NCBI GenBank assembly: GCA_910579925.1
Contig: CAJTVY010000053.1
Location: forward strand, 1-20,380
Direction: 5' to 3'
Length of the DNA: 20,380 nt
DNA from: an uncultured Dorea sp.
GTDB taxonomy: Bacteria; Bacillota; Clostridia; Lachnospirales; Lachnospiraceae
Shown here: positions 6,240-14,716 of the stretch, one piece after another
Layout of the letters: each line of letters opens with the position of its first letter
Numbering within the stretch: the stretch's first letter is position 1
The notes under the pieces: model-generated
Told to the model about the DNA's origin: nothing
Seen by the model: only the letters and a program-made list of their open reading frames with translations
The model's database searches: none
Made by a program: the position numbers and the translations under genes

Positions 6240-8807
6240 CTACTTCCGGCCGCAGCACTGCTTATATTTCTTCCCGCTTCCGCACGGACAGGGATCGTTA
6301 GGATAAACCTTCTTATCTTCCCGCTTCTTCGGAGCACGCACCGAACTCTCATCCCGATTCGTACCCGTCACCTTAGCCACCTGCTCACGTTCCACCTTCT
6401 GCTCGATACGGATGTGGAACAGAGCGCGGATGGTATCTGCAGCAATGGCTCTGGTCATCTCGTCAAACATATCGTAGCCCAGCATCTTGTACTCCACCTT
6501 GGGATCTCTCTGCCCGTAAGCCTGCAGTCCGATTCCCTGGCGAAGCTGATCCATATCGTCAATATGAGCCATCCACTTGGCATCGATTACTTTCAGAAGG
6601 AACACACGCTCTACCTCACGGATCTGCTCTGGTTCCGGGAACTCGGATTCCTTGGCCTCATATGCCTTGGCCGCACGTTCCTTCAACAGATGTTTCAGTT
6701 CCTTCTGCCCCATTCCTCTTACATCTTCTTCCGTAACCGCTGCAATAGGAATGGTATTGTGGATCGTAAGATTCAGTTCCGCCAGATTCCACTCATCATA
6801 GTCCTGGTCCTTGCTGGTCACCATATCCACCACATTTTCCACATACTCATTCATCATATGGAAAATAGAATCCCGCATATTCTCTCCGTCCAGTACCCGG
6901 CGTCTCTCCTCGTAGATAATCTCTCTCTGCTCGTTCATGACCTGATCATAATCCAGCAGATTCTTACGGATTCCAAAGTTATTGGCCTCGATCTTCTGCT
7001 GCGCCTTCTCGATGGCGCTTGATAACATCTTATGCTCAATCTGTTCTCCGTCTTCCACGCCCAGAGCCGTGAATACACTCATAAGCCTCTCCGAACCGAA
7101 CAGACGCATAAGATCGTCCTCTAAAGAAATATAGAATCTGGATTCTCCCGGATCTCCCTGACGACCGGAACGTCCCCGAAGCTGATTGTCGATACGCCTG
7201 GACTCATGCCGCTCTGTACCGATAATCTTAAGTCCTCCCGCCGCTTTGGACTCATCGTCCAGCTTAATATCCGTACCACGGCCTGCCATGTTGGTGGCAA
7301 TGGTCACGGCATCGTGAACGCCTGCCTGGGCAACGATCTCCGCCTCCATCTCATGGAACTTAGCATTTAAGACATTGTGCTTGATCCCGCGCCGTTTCAG
7401 CATACTGCTTAGAAGTTCGGAATTCTCAATGGTAATCGTACCCACCAGAACCGGCTGGTGCCTGCTGTGGGCCTCCTCAATGGCATCGCACACTGCCTTG
7501 AACTTCTCCTTCTGGGTCTTGTACACCGCATCGTCCAGATCCTTTCTCTGAACCGGCACATTGGTGGGGATCTCAATCACGTCCATTCCGTAAATCTCCC
7601 GGAACTCCTTCTCCTCCGTCAGCGCCGTACCGGTCATGCCCGCTTTCTTCTCAAACTTATTAAACAGATTCTGGAAAGTAATGGTAGCAAGAGTCTTACT
7701 CTCCCGCTTCACCTTCACATGCTCCTTCGCCTCGATCGCCTGGTGCAGACCGTCGGAATAGCGCCGCCCCGGCATGATACGCCCGGTAAACTCGTCTACA
7801 ATCAGGACTTCTTCATCTTTCACCACATAATCCTTATCCTTGAACATCAGATTGTGAGCGCGCAGAGCCAGGATAATATTATGCTGAATCTCTAAGTTCT
7901 CCGAGTCCGCCAGATTCTCAATATGGAAGAACTTCTCCACCTTTCTGACACCGTCCTCCGTCAGATTAATGTTCTTCTCCTTCTCGTTGACAATAAAGTC
8001 TCCCGTCTCCTCAATATCCTCGCCCATAATAGCGTTCATCTTACTGAACTCTCCGCTGGCTTCCCCACGCTCTAACTGGCGGGCCAGGATGTCGCAGGCC
8101 TCATAAAGCTTCGTAGACTTTCCGCTCTGTCCTGAAATGATCAGAGGCGTCCTGGCCTCGTCAATCAGCACAGAGTCCACCTCGTCAATGATGGCGTATT
8201 TCAGTCCACGCTGAACAAGCTGTTCCTTGTAAATCACCATGTTATCTCTAAGATAATCAAAGCCCAGTTCATTGTTTGTCACATAAGTAATATCACAATT
8301 ATAGGCCGCGCGCCTCTCATCATTGTCCATACCGTTGAGTACGACGCCTACGGTCAGCCCCAGAAATTCATGTACCTGCCCCATCCACTCGGCATCACGC
8401 TTTGCCAGATAGTCGTTGACCGTTACTACATGTACGCCCTCTCCCGTCAGGGCATTCAGATAAGCCGGAAGGGTAGACGTCAGCGTCTTTCCTTCACCGG
8501 TACGCATCTCTGAAATACGCCCCTGATGCAGGATAATACCGCCGATAATCTGAACGCGGAAATGCCGCGTTCCCAGCACGCGCACAGCCGCCTCCCTTAC
8601 AACGGCATACGCCTCAGGCAGGATATCGTCCAGGGTTGCCTCCCCATTGGCAAGCCTGCTTTTAAATTCCCTGGTCTTATCTTTTAATTCGCTGTCCGAA
8701 AGCTTCTGCATCTCCGGCTCAAGAGCCTCTACGGCATCCACAATCGGATAGATTCTCTTTAACTCATTTTCACTATGTGTCCCAAATAATTTCTGCATTA
8801 AACCCAT
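6240..8807 (-). CDS. secA: Preprotein translocase ATPase SecA
   Basis: Motor ATPase that pushes unfolded preproteins through SecYEG. The 855-residue protein is full length. Walker A is MRTGEGKT (about 101-108), the DEAD-type Walker B is IIDEVDSVLIDEA (about 206-218), and nucleotide-domain-2 motifs include TNMAGRGTDIKL and QLRGRSGRQGDPG. It closes with a zinc-binding SEC-C tail (PNDPCPCGSGKKYKQCC). Only one SecA is seen here, of the canonical housekeeping type rather than accessory SecA2. AAGGAGC at 8818-8824 sits 10 nt upstream of the ATG at 8807. prfB follows after 84 nt with no convincing terminator between them, so read-through into prfB is possible. Confidence 0.98.
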   Translation of the reverse strand: MGLMQKLFGTHSENELKRIYPIVDAVEALEPEMQKLSDSELKDKTREFKSRLANGEATLDDILPEAYAVVREAAVRVLGTRHFRVQIIGGIILHQGRISEMRTGEGKTLTSTLPAYLNALTGEGVHVVTVNDYLAKRDAEWMGQVHEFLGLTVGVVLNGMDNDERRAAYNCDITYVTNNELGFDYLRDNMVIYKEQLVQRGLKYAIIDEVDSVLIDEARTPLIISGQSGKSTKLYEACDILARQLERGEASGEFSKMNAIMGEDIEETGDFIVNEKEKNINLTEDGVRKVEKFFHIENLADSENLEIQHNIILALRAHNLMFKDKDYVVKDEEVLIVDEFTGRIMPGRRYSDGLHQAIEAKEHVKVKRESKTLATITFQNLFNKFEKKAGMTGTALTEEKEFREIYGMDVIEIPTNVPVQRKDLDDAVYKTQKEKFKAVCDAIEEAHSRHQPVLVGTITIENSELLSSMLKRRGIKHNVLNAKFHEMEAEIVAQAGVHDAVTIATNMAGRGTDIKLDDESKAAGGLKIIGTERHESRRIDNQLRGRSGRQGDPGESRFYISLEDDLMRLFGSERLMSVFTALGVEDGEQIEHKMLSSAIEKAQQKIEANNFGIRKNLLDYDQVMNEQREIIYEERRRVLDGENMRDSIFHMMNEYVENVVDMVTSKDQDYDEWNLAELNLTIHNTIPIAAVTEEDVRGMGQKELKHLLKERAAKAYEAKESEFPEPEQIREVERVFLLKVIDAKWMAHIDDMDQLRQGIGLQAYGQRDPKVEYKMLGYDMFDEMTRAIAADTIRALFHIRIEQKVEREQVAKVTGTNRDESSVRAPKKREDKKVYPNDPCPCGSGKKYKQCCGRK

Positions 8808-8901
8808 ATTGATAAAAGCTCCTTATCACTAATTTAGGAAGTAAGATGGCCAGGCCGCATTTACACGATCCATTTAGCCATGGTAAACCACTTTAACCTA
8901 C

Positions 8902-8930
8902 ATAATAACACTATCCATAGGCCAATTCAA
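8902..8930 (-). promoter_or_regulatory. Probable secA promoter (extended -10)
   Basis: Minus-strand TTGAAT (8925-8930) and TATTAT (8902-8907) with a 17-nt spacer, and TGT immediately before the -10. Transcription would start near 8895, giving an untranslated leader of about 88 nt before secA. Spacing and the extended -10 make this one of the better promoters in the window. Confidence 0.65.
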
Positions 8931-8966
8931 CTAATTTATGAAGTGTTTACAAACTATTAATTTTCC

Positions 8967-9737
8967 TTATTGGTAATTCTTAATGGTCTGATAGGGAATT
9001 TTCCCCCCGAACAGATCTAAGGCGCTTCCGATGGTAAAATCAATCTGCCCCCCTGAAATCTCGCAAAAATGATTAAGGTCCTTAAGACTTCCGATTCCTC
9101 CTGCATAAGTCACCGGTATTTCATGCCAGGCGGCCAGAATCTCAACCAGCCCCTCCTCGATACCGGATGCCCTGCCTTCCACATCAACGCCGTGTACCAG
9201 GAACTCGTCGCAGTATCCGGCGATTTCCTGCAATACCGCCTCGTTAAGCCTTATATTGGTAAAGTTCTGCCAGCGGTCTGTCACAATATAATACCCGTCA
9301 TCCTTTTTCCGACAGCTTACGTCAATCACCACACGGTTCTTTCCCACAGCCTTTCGCAATCTTTCCATACGGTCCCAGCGAATCACCCCGTCCCTAAAGA
9401 CATAGGAGGTAACGATTACATGGCTTGCCCCGGCTTCAACGTATTCCCCGGCATTTTCGGCGGTTATGCCCCCGCCCACCTGCAGGCCGCCCGGGTATGC
9501 CGAAAGCGCCTTCATGGCCTGCTGCCTGGTTCGGGCGTAAAATTCCGAAGAAGGAGGATTTAACAGAATCACATGGCCGCCCCTAAGCCCGTCCTTTCTA
9601 TATAAATGAGCAAAGTAATCTGCATCCTGTCCGGCCGTAAAATTTTCCACCGCTTGATCTGATTCATCCCGCAGGCTTCCTCCTACGATCTGTTTTACGG
9701 CTCCGTTATGGATGTCAATACATGGTCTGAATCTCAT
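8967..9737 (-). CDS. hisA: HisA isomerase of eukaryotic (HIS6-like) type
   Basis: Predicted phosphoribosylformimino-5-aminoimidazole carboxamide ribotide isomerase, a (beta/alpha)8-barrel enzyme of histidine synthesis that performs the Amadori rearrangement of ProFAR. The 256-residue protein has the two catalytic aspartates (D8 in CIDIHNGAVKQIVGG and D139 in VVIDVSCRKKDDG) and phosphate-binding loops LQVGGGIT and VTYAGGIGS. CIDIHNG, SCRK, WQNFT, FLVHGVDVEG and FTIGSALDLFGG recall yeast HIS6 more than standard bacterial HisA. AAGGAGG stands just before the ATG. It begins 12 nt after the paaK stop, so it is the distal gene of the ior/paaK run, with no other his gene nearby. A relative acting on a different aminosugar cannot be excluded, but the preserved catalytic residues argue for true HisA. 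Confidence 0.87.
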   Translation of the reverse strand: MRFRPCIDIHNGAVKQIVGGSLRDESDQAVENFTAGQDADYFAHLYRKDGLRGGHVILLNPPSSEFYARTRQQAMKALSAYPGGLQVGGGITAENAGEYVEAGASHVIVTSYVFRDGVIRWDRMERLRKAVGKNRVVIDVSCRKKDDGYYIVTDRWQNFTNIRLNEAVLQEIAGYCDEFLVHGVDVEGRASGIEEGLVEILAAWHEIPVTYAGGIGSLKDLNHFCEISGGQIDFTIGSALDLFGGKIPYQTIKNYQ

Positions 9738-9749
9738 AGCCCCTCCTTC

Positions 9750-10982
9750 TTAATATCGGTTGTCAAAGATGCGGGTAGACTTCTTCTCGCTTCTGGGAAG
9801 ATCCCCCATAGGAACCGGTTTCACGTTCACCGTTATACCGATCTTTCCTTTGAACTCCTGCTGGATTGCCCTGGCCGCCGCTTTTTGCTCTACTCCGTCA
9901 TTGATTTCCACAAACAGAGTACAGACATCCTTTCCGTTCAGATGATCCAGCATGAACTGATATTCGCTTGACGCCTCTGTCACGCCCTTTAACATCTCTT
10001 CAATCTGGCTTGGGAAGATATTGACCCCTTTGACCTTCACCATGTCGTCCGTCCTTCCAATCAATGTGTCAATCCGTGGGAAACGGGAACCGCAGGGGCA
10101 GTCTCCCGGAAGGAAACGGGTCAGGTCGTGAGTCCGGTAGCGGATCAGCGGAGCCCCCTGCTTACGCAGAGTCGTAATCACCAGTTCCCCGATCTCCCCG
10201 TCCGGCAGGACTTCCCCTGTCTTAGGGTCAACAATCTCAAAATATACATAGTCGTCCCAGTAATGCATTCCGCACTCATAATCACAGCTCATGGCGATTC
10301 CCGGGCCGTACACCTCCGTCAGCCCATAGATGTCGTAAAGCTGCACTCCCAGTTCAGAAGCAATCCTCTTACGCATCTTCTCTCCCCACCGTTCGGAACC
10401 GATCACGCCCTTTTTCAGACTGATCTTATCCGTCAGCTTCCTCCTGGCAATCTCTTCCGCAAGAAGAAGGGCATAGGATGAAGTGGCGCAGAGCACCGTC
10501 GATTTCAGATCCTGCATCATACGAAGCTGCTTATCCGTATTCCCAGGCCCCATGGGAACCGTCATTGCTCCCAGATGTTCCGCTCCTAGCTGAAACCCGA
10601 TTCCCGCCGTCCAAAGTCCGTACCCCGGCGTGATATGAATCCGGTCCAGAGCCGTAATCCCCGCCATCTCATAACACCTGGCAAACATCTTCGCCCAATC
10701 GTCCACATCCTTCTGAGTATACGGGATGATTACCGGCGTACCCGTAGTCCCGGAAGACGAGTGGATGCGAACGATCTCCTCGTCCGGTACTGCCTGAAGT
10801 CCCAGAGGGTAGGCTTCCCGAAGGTCCCCTTTCCAGGTAAAGGGAAGCTTCTCAAAATCTTCCTGGCTGTTGATCGCCTCAATATCAATGTCTTTGAACT
10901 TGTCTCGATAGAAACAAGGTTTCGAGGTCAGTAATTTTAAATTGGTCTTAATCAGTCTGAACTGTAATTCTGTCATTCGCAT
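9750..10982 (-). CDS. paaK: Phenylacetate-CoA ligase family enzyme (arylacetate-CoA ligase)
   Basis: ANL-superfamily AMP-forming ligase that adenylates an arylacetate and transfers it to CoA, or runs in reverse to conserve ATP. The 410-residue protein has the phosphate-binding loop SSSGTTGTP (about 75-83), YGLTEVYGPG, RYRTHDLTRF, the hinge region GRTDDMVKVKGVNIFPSQIE, and the terminal LPRSEKKSTRIF with the catalytic lysine region. Cysteines in SCDYECGMH and GDCPCGS match the PaaK zinc site. The N-terminus is a little shorter than in aerobic PaaK. It starts at the ATG at 10982, with AAGGGAA 7 nt upstream, and follows iorB by 92 nt. With IorAB the likely substrates are phenylacetate, 4-hydroxyphenylacetate or indoleacetate; which one is not visible. 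Confidence 0.92.
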   Translation of the reverse strand: MRMTELQFRLIKTNLKLLTSKPCFYRDKFKDIDIEAINSQEDFEKLPFTWKGDLREAYPLGLQAVPDEEIVRIHSSSGTTGTPVIIPYTQKDVDDWAKMFARCYEMAGITALDRIHITPGYGLWTAGIGFQLGAEHLGAMTVPMGPGNTDKQLRMMQDLKSTVLCATSSYALLLAEEIARRKLTDKISLKKGVIGSERWGEKMRKRIASELGVQLYDIYGLTEVYGPGIAMSCDYECGMHYWDDYVYFEIVDPKTGEVLPDGEIGELVITTLRKQGAPLIRYRTHDLTRFLPGDCPCGSRFPRIDTLIGRTDDMVKVKGVNIFPSQIEEMLKGVTEASSEYQFMLDHLNGKDVCTLFVEINDGVEQKAAARAIQQEFKGKIGITVNVKPVPMGDLPRSEKKSTRIFDNRY

Positions 10983-11074
10983 AGATCTGTTCCCTTCCGC
11001 CGCTCATCCTGCCGGCATCTTTCTCTACTTTTATTTTATACCCTGGAAGTCATCTGCTTTCTCTGTATATAGTC

Positions 11075-11665
11075 CTACACAAGCGCCGCCCCCAGTTTCA
11101 GCGCCTTAAGATTCATCTCCTGGTACTGCGGCCTTACCCGTCTCTTAATTTCATCTTCCATCTCTTCCCGCTCAATCCCCAGCGCGCCGCTTGCCGCCGC
11201 CACGCCGAGAAGCACGACGTTCAGCGCCTTGGCACTGCCCGCCTGCCTGCAGATCTCTTCTCCGTCCACAATATAAAGCCTCTTCACTTCTCCTTTGAGG
11301 AAACAAAGCATCTCCTGGCCGTCATACCCCTGGCCGCCCAGAGCCGCCGTCACCGGCTGAATACCTTTCTGGTTCACAATCACAATCCCTTCCTCTTTCC
11401 CTCTTCTAAGATAGTCAAGACTGCGCACCGCCTCTGCCGGTTCAAATGCCAGTATCACGTCTGCGCTCCCCTTCGGGATCATAGGAGAATAGATTTCCTC
11501 CCCCATCCGTACATGGCTGACCACGGAGCCGCCTCTCTGCGCCATTCCGATAGTCTCTGACGTACGGACAAACATACCCTTCTCCATGGCGGCACAGGCA
11601 ATCAGCCTGGAAGCCAGAACCACTCCCTGTCCTCCGACTCCGCAAAGCAAACAATTTCTATTCAT
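11075..11665 (-). CDS. iorB: Indolepyruvate ferredoxin oxidoreductase, beta subunit
   Basis: Gamma-type subunit of the 2-oxoacid:ferredoxin oxidoreductase family, partner of IorA in oxidative decarboxylation of aryl pyruvates to arylacetyl-CoA. The 196-residue protein begins NCLLCGVGGQGVVLASRLIA, the glycine-rich signature of this subunit, followed by SETIGMAQRGGSVVSHVRMG. The frame is open upstream to 11875, but that extension is only the antisense-free reading of the iorA 3' end. The ATG at 11663-11665 follows GGAGGTGG and overlaps the iorA stop by 8 nt, a coupled arrangement giving equal subunit amounts. The length matches known IorB proteins. Confidence 0.95.
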   Translation of the reverse strand: MNRNCLLCGVGGQGVVLASRLIACAAMEKGMFVRTSETIGMAQRGGSVVSHVRMGEEIYSPMIPKGSADVILAFEPAEAVRSLDYLRRGKEEGIVIVNQKGIQPVTAALGGQGYDGQEMLCFLKGEVKRLYIVDGEEICRQAGSAKALNVVLLGVAAASGALGIEREEMEDEIKRRVRPQYQEMNLKALKLGAALV

Positions 11666-13535
11666 GATCCACCTCCTGTATTGCGCCAGATCCGCAGACT
11701 TTCGCACACACACCGCACCCATAACACAGGGACGGCTCAATATAAATCTTCCCGTCACAGGATGCGATAGCCGGACAGCCCAGTTCCCGTATACACTTCT
11801 TACAGGAAACACACGCATCTTCATTAACCTGGTAACCAGCCGCTGCCTTCGAAACCGCAATACAGGGGGACTCAAAGATCAGCGCACGGACCCCCGTATC
11901 ATCGAGGACTTCCTTTACCCCATTGACAGCCTCCTCAAGATTCAGCGGATCTGCCTTCACAATCTTACTGACACCGATCCCCTCCAGAACCTTCTCAATA
12001 CTCACCTTAGCCACAACCTCTCCCATCATCGTCCTTCCCGTGCCGGGGTGCGGCTGGTGTCCTGTCATGGCAGTGGTGGAATTATCAAGCACCACAAGAA
12101 TCATATCCGTCTGGTTATACACCGCATTTACAACTCCTGTAATTCCGGAAGCAAAAAACGTAGAATCTCCGATAAATGCGAAATTGACCGCATCCTTTTC
12201 AATAATATGGAGCCCCTGGGCTATGGTCACGTCCGCACCCATGCACAGACAGGTGTCTACCATATTAAGAGGCGCCGCATTTCCCAGGGTATAACATCCG
12301 ATGTCTCCGCTAAATACCGCTTTCCTCCCCTTCGCCGCCTGCTTCACCGCATAGAAAGAAGCACGGTGGGGGCACCCTGCGCAAAGCACCGGGGGCCGGA
12401 CGGGAAGTCCTGGCACACTGGACGTTTCCGTCCCGTTTTTGGGCTTTTCTTCCTGCTCTTTGCGTCCGCCTGTCTGTACTGCTTCCCTCAGATCTTCCCG
12501 CAATGTCTCCGGCGCAAATCTCCTCAGATCTTCCCTCACACTCTCCACACTGTTCTCCCCTGCAATAGAAGTGTCATGGGTCAGTTTGCCCCGGATCGTC
12601 ACCGCCAGACGGTACTTCCCGGCGGTCTGCAGAAGCGCCCTCTCAATCACCGGATCTAATTCCTCCAGCACCAGGACTTCACTGAGTCCTAAAAGAAATT
12701 CCCGCGCCAGATCTTCGGGAAACGGGTGGGGCGTCCCCACCCGCAGCAGCGGCACATCCGGGGAAATATTCTCTTTCACATAGGCATAGCTGATCCCGCC
12801 TGCCGCCACTCCCTTTCTTCCCGTCCCCTTCCTGAACGTATTATAACGGAAGGAAGAAAACACATGCCTAAGCTCCTCATTCCGCTCTTCAATCTTCTTA
12901 TGATTCAGATAAGACAGCCTGGGAAAAATCACCCAACGTCCGGCATCCCGGACAAATCCCTCCGGTTCTTTGTTTCTGAGACTATGTATTTCTGCATAAG
13001 AATCCGCCTTTACCTCAACCACCGCACATCCATGACAGACACGGGTCGTTGGGCGAAGGATCACAGGAGTCCCATATTTTTCCGAATATGCAAACGCATC
13101 CCCCACCATCTCATAGGCTTCCTCCGGCGAAACCGGGTCAAACACCGGAAGTTTCGAGAACTCTGCGAAATGCCTGGTATCCTGTTCCGTCTGAGAAGAG
13201 ATGGGACCCGGATCATCCGCCGCAACGATCACCATACCGCCTTTCACCCCGATATACGCAAGGCTCATCAGCGGATCGCTGGCCACATTCAGTCCCACCT
13301 GCTTCATGGTCACCATAGTTCTGGCGCCTGCATATGCCGCGCCCGCAGCCACCTCGAGAGCAGCCTTCTCGTTGACCGACCACTCTACATGGATCCTGCC
13401 CTCTTCATTATGCCCGGCCACCGTCTCTAAAATCTCCGTGGACGGAGTGCCCGGATATCCCGCCACAAGGCTGACTCCCGCATGAATCGCCCCTAAGCCG
13501 ATGGCCTCGTTTCCCATCAGTAATTGTCCTGCCAT
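11658..13535 (-). CDS. iorA: Indolepyruvate ferredoxin oxidoreductase, alpha subunit
   Basis: Catalytic subunit that uses thiamine diphosphate, CoA and ferredoxin to oxidise indolepyruvate and other aryl pyruvates from Trp, Phe and Tyr transamination. The 625-residue protein starts with the pyrimidine domain (LLMGNEAIGLGAIHAGVSLV, GYPGTPSTEI). It has the conserved LCAGCPHRASF at mid-length, and the TPP/metal-binding stretch GDIGCYTLG and FIGDSTFFASG. Two [4Fe-4S] ferredoxin-like clusters lie at the C-terminus (CVSCKKCIRELGC and CYGCGVCAKVCG). The frame opens at 13562, but the ATG at 13535 has AAGGAGA about 9 nt upstream and leads straight into the conserved domain. It overlaps iorB and lies 77 nt after the lysR stop. 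Confidence 0.96.
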   Translation of the reverse strand: MAGQLLMGNEAIGLGAIHAGVSLVAGYPGTPSTEILETVAGHNEEGRIHVEWSVNEKAALEVAAGAAYAGARTMVTMKQVGLNVASDPLMSLAYIGVKGGMVIVAADDPGPISSQTEQDTRHFAEFSKLPVFDPVSPEEAYEMVGDAFAYSEKYGTPVILRPTTRVCHGCAVVEVKADSYAEIHSLRNKEPEGFVRDAGRWVIFPRLSYLNHKKIEERNEELRHVFSSFRYNTFRKGTGRKGVAAGGISYAYVKENISPDVPLLRVGTPHPFPEDLAREFLLGLSEVLVLEELDPVIERALLQTAGKYRLAVTIRGKLTHDTSIAGENSVESVREDLRRFAPETLREDLREAVQTGGRKEQEEKPKNGTETSSVPGLPVRPPVLCAGCPHRASFYAVKQAAKGRKAVFSGDIGCYTLGNAAPLNMVDTCLCMGADVTIAQGLHIIEKDAVNFAFIGDSTFFASGITGVVNAVYNQTDMILVVLDNSTTAMTGHQPHPGTGRTMMGEVVAKVSIEKVLEGIGVSKIVKADPLNLEEAVNGVKEVLDDTGVRALIFESPCIAVSKAAAGYQVNEDACVSCKKCIRELGCPAIASCDGKIYIEPSLCYGCGVCAKVCGSGAIQEVDHE

Positions 13536-13574
13536 AACTGTCTTTCTCCTTTGAAAATACATTCTTATCGCAAT

Positions 13575-13603
13575 ATTTTAGCACATTGCAGTAAAAAATT
13601 CCA
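13575..13603 (-). promoter_or_regulatory. Candidate promoter of the iorAB-paaK-hisA operon
   Basis: Minus-strand TGGAAT (13598-13603) and TAAAAT (13575-13580) with a 17-nt spacer; TGC precedes the -10 as an extended element. The -35 is poor, as expected of a promoter that needs an activator such as the adjacent LysR-type protein. Transcription would start near 13568, about 33 nt before iorA. Confidence 0.42.
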
Positions 13604-13612
13604 CATCCATTT

Positions 13613-14485
13613 TCAGCTCCGCCTCTTTCTGTTTTCAAAAAATCCTGTCAGAAACTCATAAAATTCCTCTACATTCCTGCTGTCCGGCTTGTTCCTGTTA
13701 TAGTGAATGATAATATCTCTCTGACAGACCGGTTCCTCGATCTTCAGCAGTCTGACACGCTCATTCTCAATACTTCCCCAGGTAAATTCCGGCCAGAAAC
13801 CGATTCCCATATTAGCCGCAATCATATTTTTCACGGCAGACGGATTGTCACTTTCGAAAATTATCCTTGGAATAAAACCTGCATGCTGGCAGAACCGGTC
13901 GCAGATATAGCGGAATTCTCTGGAACCAAGAAGGCTGATAAATCCCTCGTCCGCCGCTTCTGCCAGGCGTACCGATTCCTTTCCCTGATATCTCTGGTTC
14001 TCGGGAACAGCCAGATAGATTTCCTCCCCACATGCAAACCGATTCTCCTCATCCTGTCCCAGATAGAAAAGCTTTGTCGTCACCCCGATATCATAAAGCT
14101 CACTCTCTGTATTCTGCTGTAACTGGAAAAGAATCTCTTCATGCTCTTTCTTATACTCAATAATCGCCTCCATCACAAGCCCGGAGGCCGCAAGCACGTT
14201 CATGTGAATCGTCTCCCCTTCCAGAGCGCTCATCATCTTAAGCTGCTCCGGAATGGCATCGAGCTGTTCCATCAATGGTTCTAACTTTTTTTGCAGATAT
14301 TTCCCATACTCTGTCAGCACAACGTTGCGTCCCCGGGCCACGAACAAAGGGACGCCCAGATCCTTCTCAAGCCTCCTGACCGCCTGGGTCAGCGCAGGCT
14401 GGGTAATATGCAGGTTCTTTGCGCTGTTGGTCATGTGCTTCGTCTTCGCCGCCTCCAGAAAATAACGGATCTGCATGATTTCCAT
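13613..14485 (-). CDS. LysR family transcriptional regulator
   Basis: A 290-residue LysR-type regulator. The N-terminal winged helix-turn-helix covers about residues 4-63 (MQIRYFLEAAKTKHMTNSA, ITQPALTQAVRRLEKDLGVP, LTEYGKYL). The rest is the periplasmic-binding-protein-like effector domain, which looks complete (ENPSAV-type region SDNPSAVKNMIAANMGIGFW). GGAGGAAT lies 8 nt upstream of the ATG at 14485. It is encoded just upstream of iorA in the same direction, so the aryl pyruvate/arylacetate genes are the natural target, with an aromatic acid as possible co-inducer (inference). A palindrome at 14546-14575, at the start point of its own promoter, suggests autoregulation. Confidence 0.92.
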   Translation of the reverse strand: MEIMQIRYFLEAAKTKHMTNSAKNLHITQPALTQAVRRLEKDLGVPLFVARGRNVVLTEYGKYLQKKLEPLMEQLDAIPEQLKMMSALEGETIHMNVLAASGLVMEAIIEYKKEHEEILFQLQQNTESELYDIGVTTKLFYLGQDEENRFACGEEIYLAVPENQRYQGKESVRLAEAADEGFISLLGSREFRYICDRFCQHAGFIPRIIFESDNPSAVKNMIAANMGIGFWPEFTWGSIENERVRLLKIEEPVCQRDIIIHYNRNKPDSRNVEEFYEFLTGFFENRKRRS

Positions 14486-14545
14486 TTTAGATTCCTCCTT
14501 CCCTGTTTTTCATAATATCTGGATATCATGGATCAGACAGACTTC

Positions 14546-14575
14546 CAAATTCATAATATAAACATTATGAATTTG
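14546..14575. promoter_or_regulatory. 12-bp perfect palindrome, candidate LysR operator
   Basis: CAAATTCATAAT (14546-14557) and ATTATGAATTTG (14564-14575) are perfect inverted copies around a 6-nt centre. AT-rich dyads with T-N11-A character are the usual binding sites of LysR-type proteins, which usually bind in their own promoter region. This one lies between the lysR start codon and its predicted promoter, beginning at the predicted transcription start. Confidence 0.6.
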
Positions 14576-14581
14576 ATAAAT

Positions 14582-14610
14582 ATTATATATTAGACATAAT
14601 TAAAGGTCAA
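14582..14610 (-). promoter_or_regulatory. Probable lysR promoter
   Basis: Minus-strand TTGACC (14605-14610) and a consensus TATAAT (14582-14587) separated by 17 nt. Transcription would start near 14575, directly on the palindrome at 14546-14575, so a protein bound there would block initiation or clearance. Confidence 0.7.
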
Positions 14611-14716
14611 TGCTAAACTATGTGAGGAACTTAAAAGAAGCGTTGCAAAACCTCTGACGTCTTCAGATGTTTCTGCATACCACTATAGTAATCAGACAGA
14701 AAGCGAGGAAACAAAA

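Noticed and set aside
10983..11074. Separate promoter for paaK-hisA
   Set aside because: A TATAAA-like hexamer is present on the minus strand but there is no matching -35; the gap shows no hairpin either, so no feature is called.
11586..12659. 357-codon open frame on the plus strand
   Set aside because: It lies antisense to iorA and the start of iorB, has no ribosome site and reads as a low-complexity Arg/His/Pro-rich shadow; iorA is certain by its motifs.
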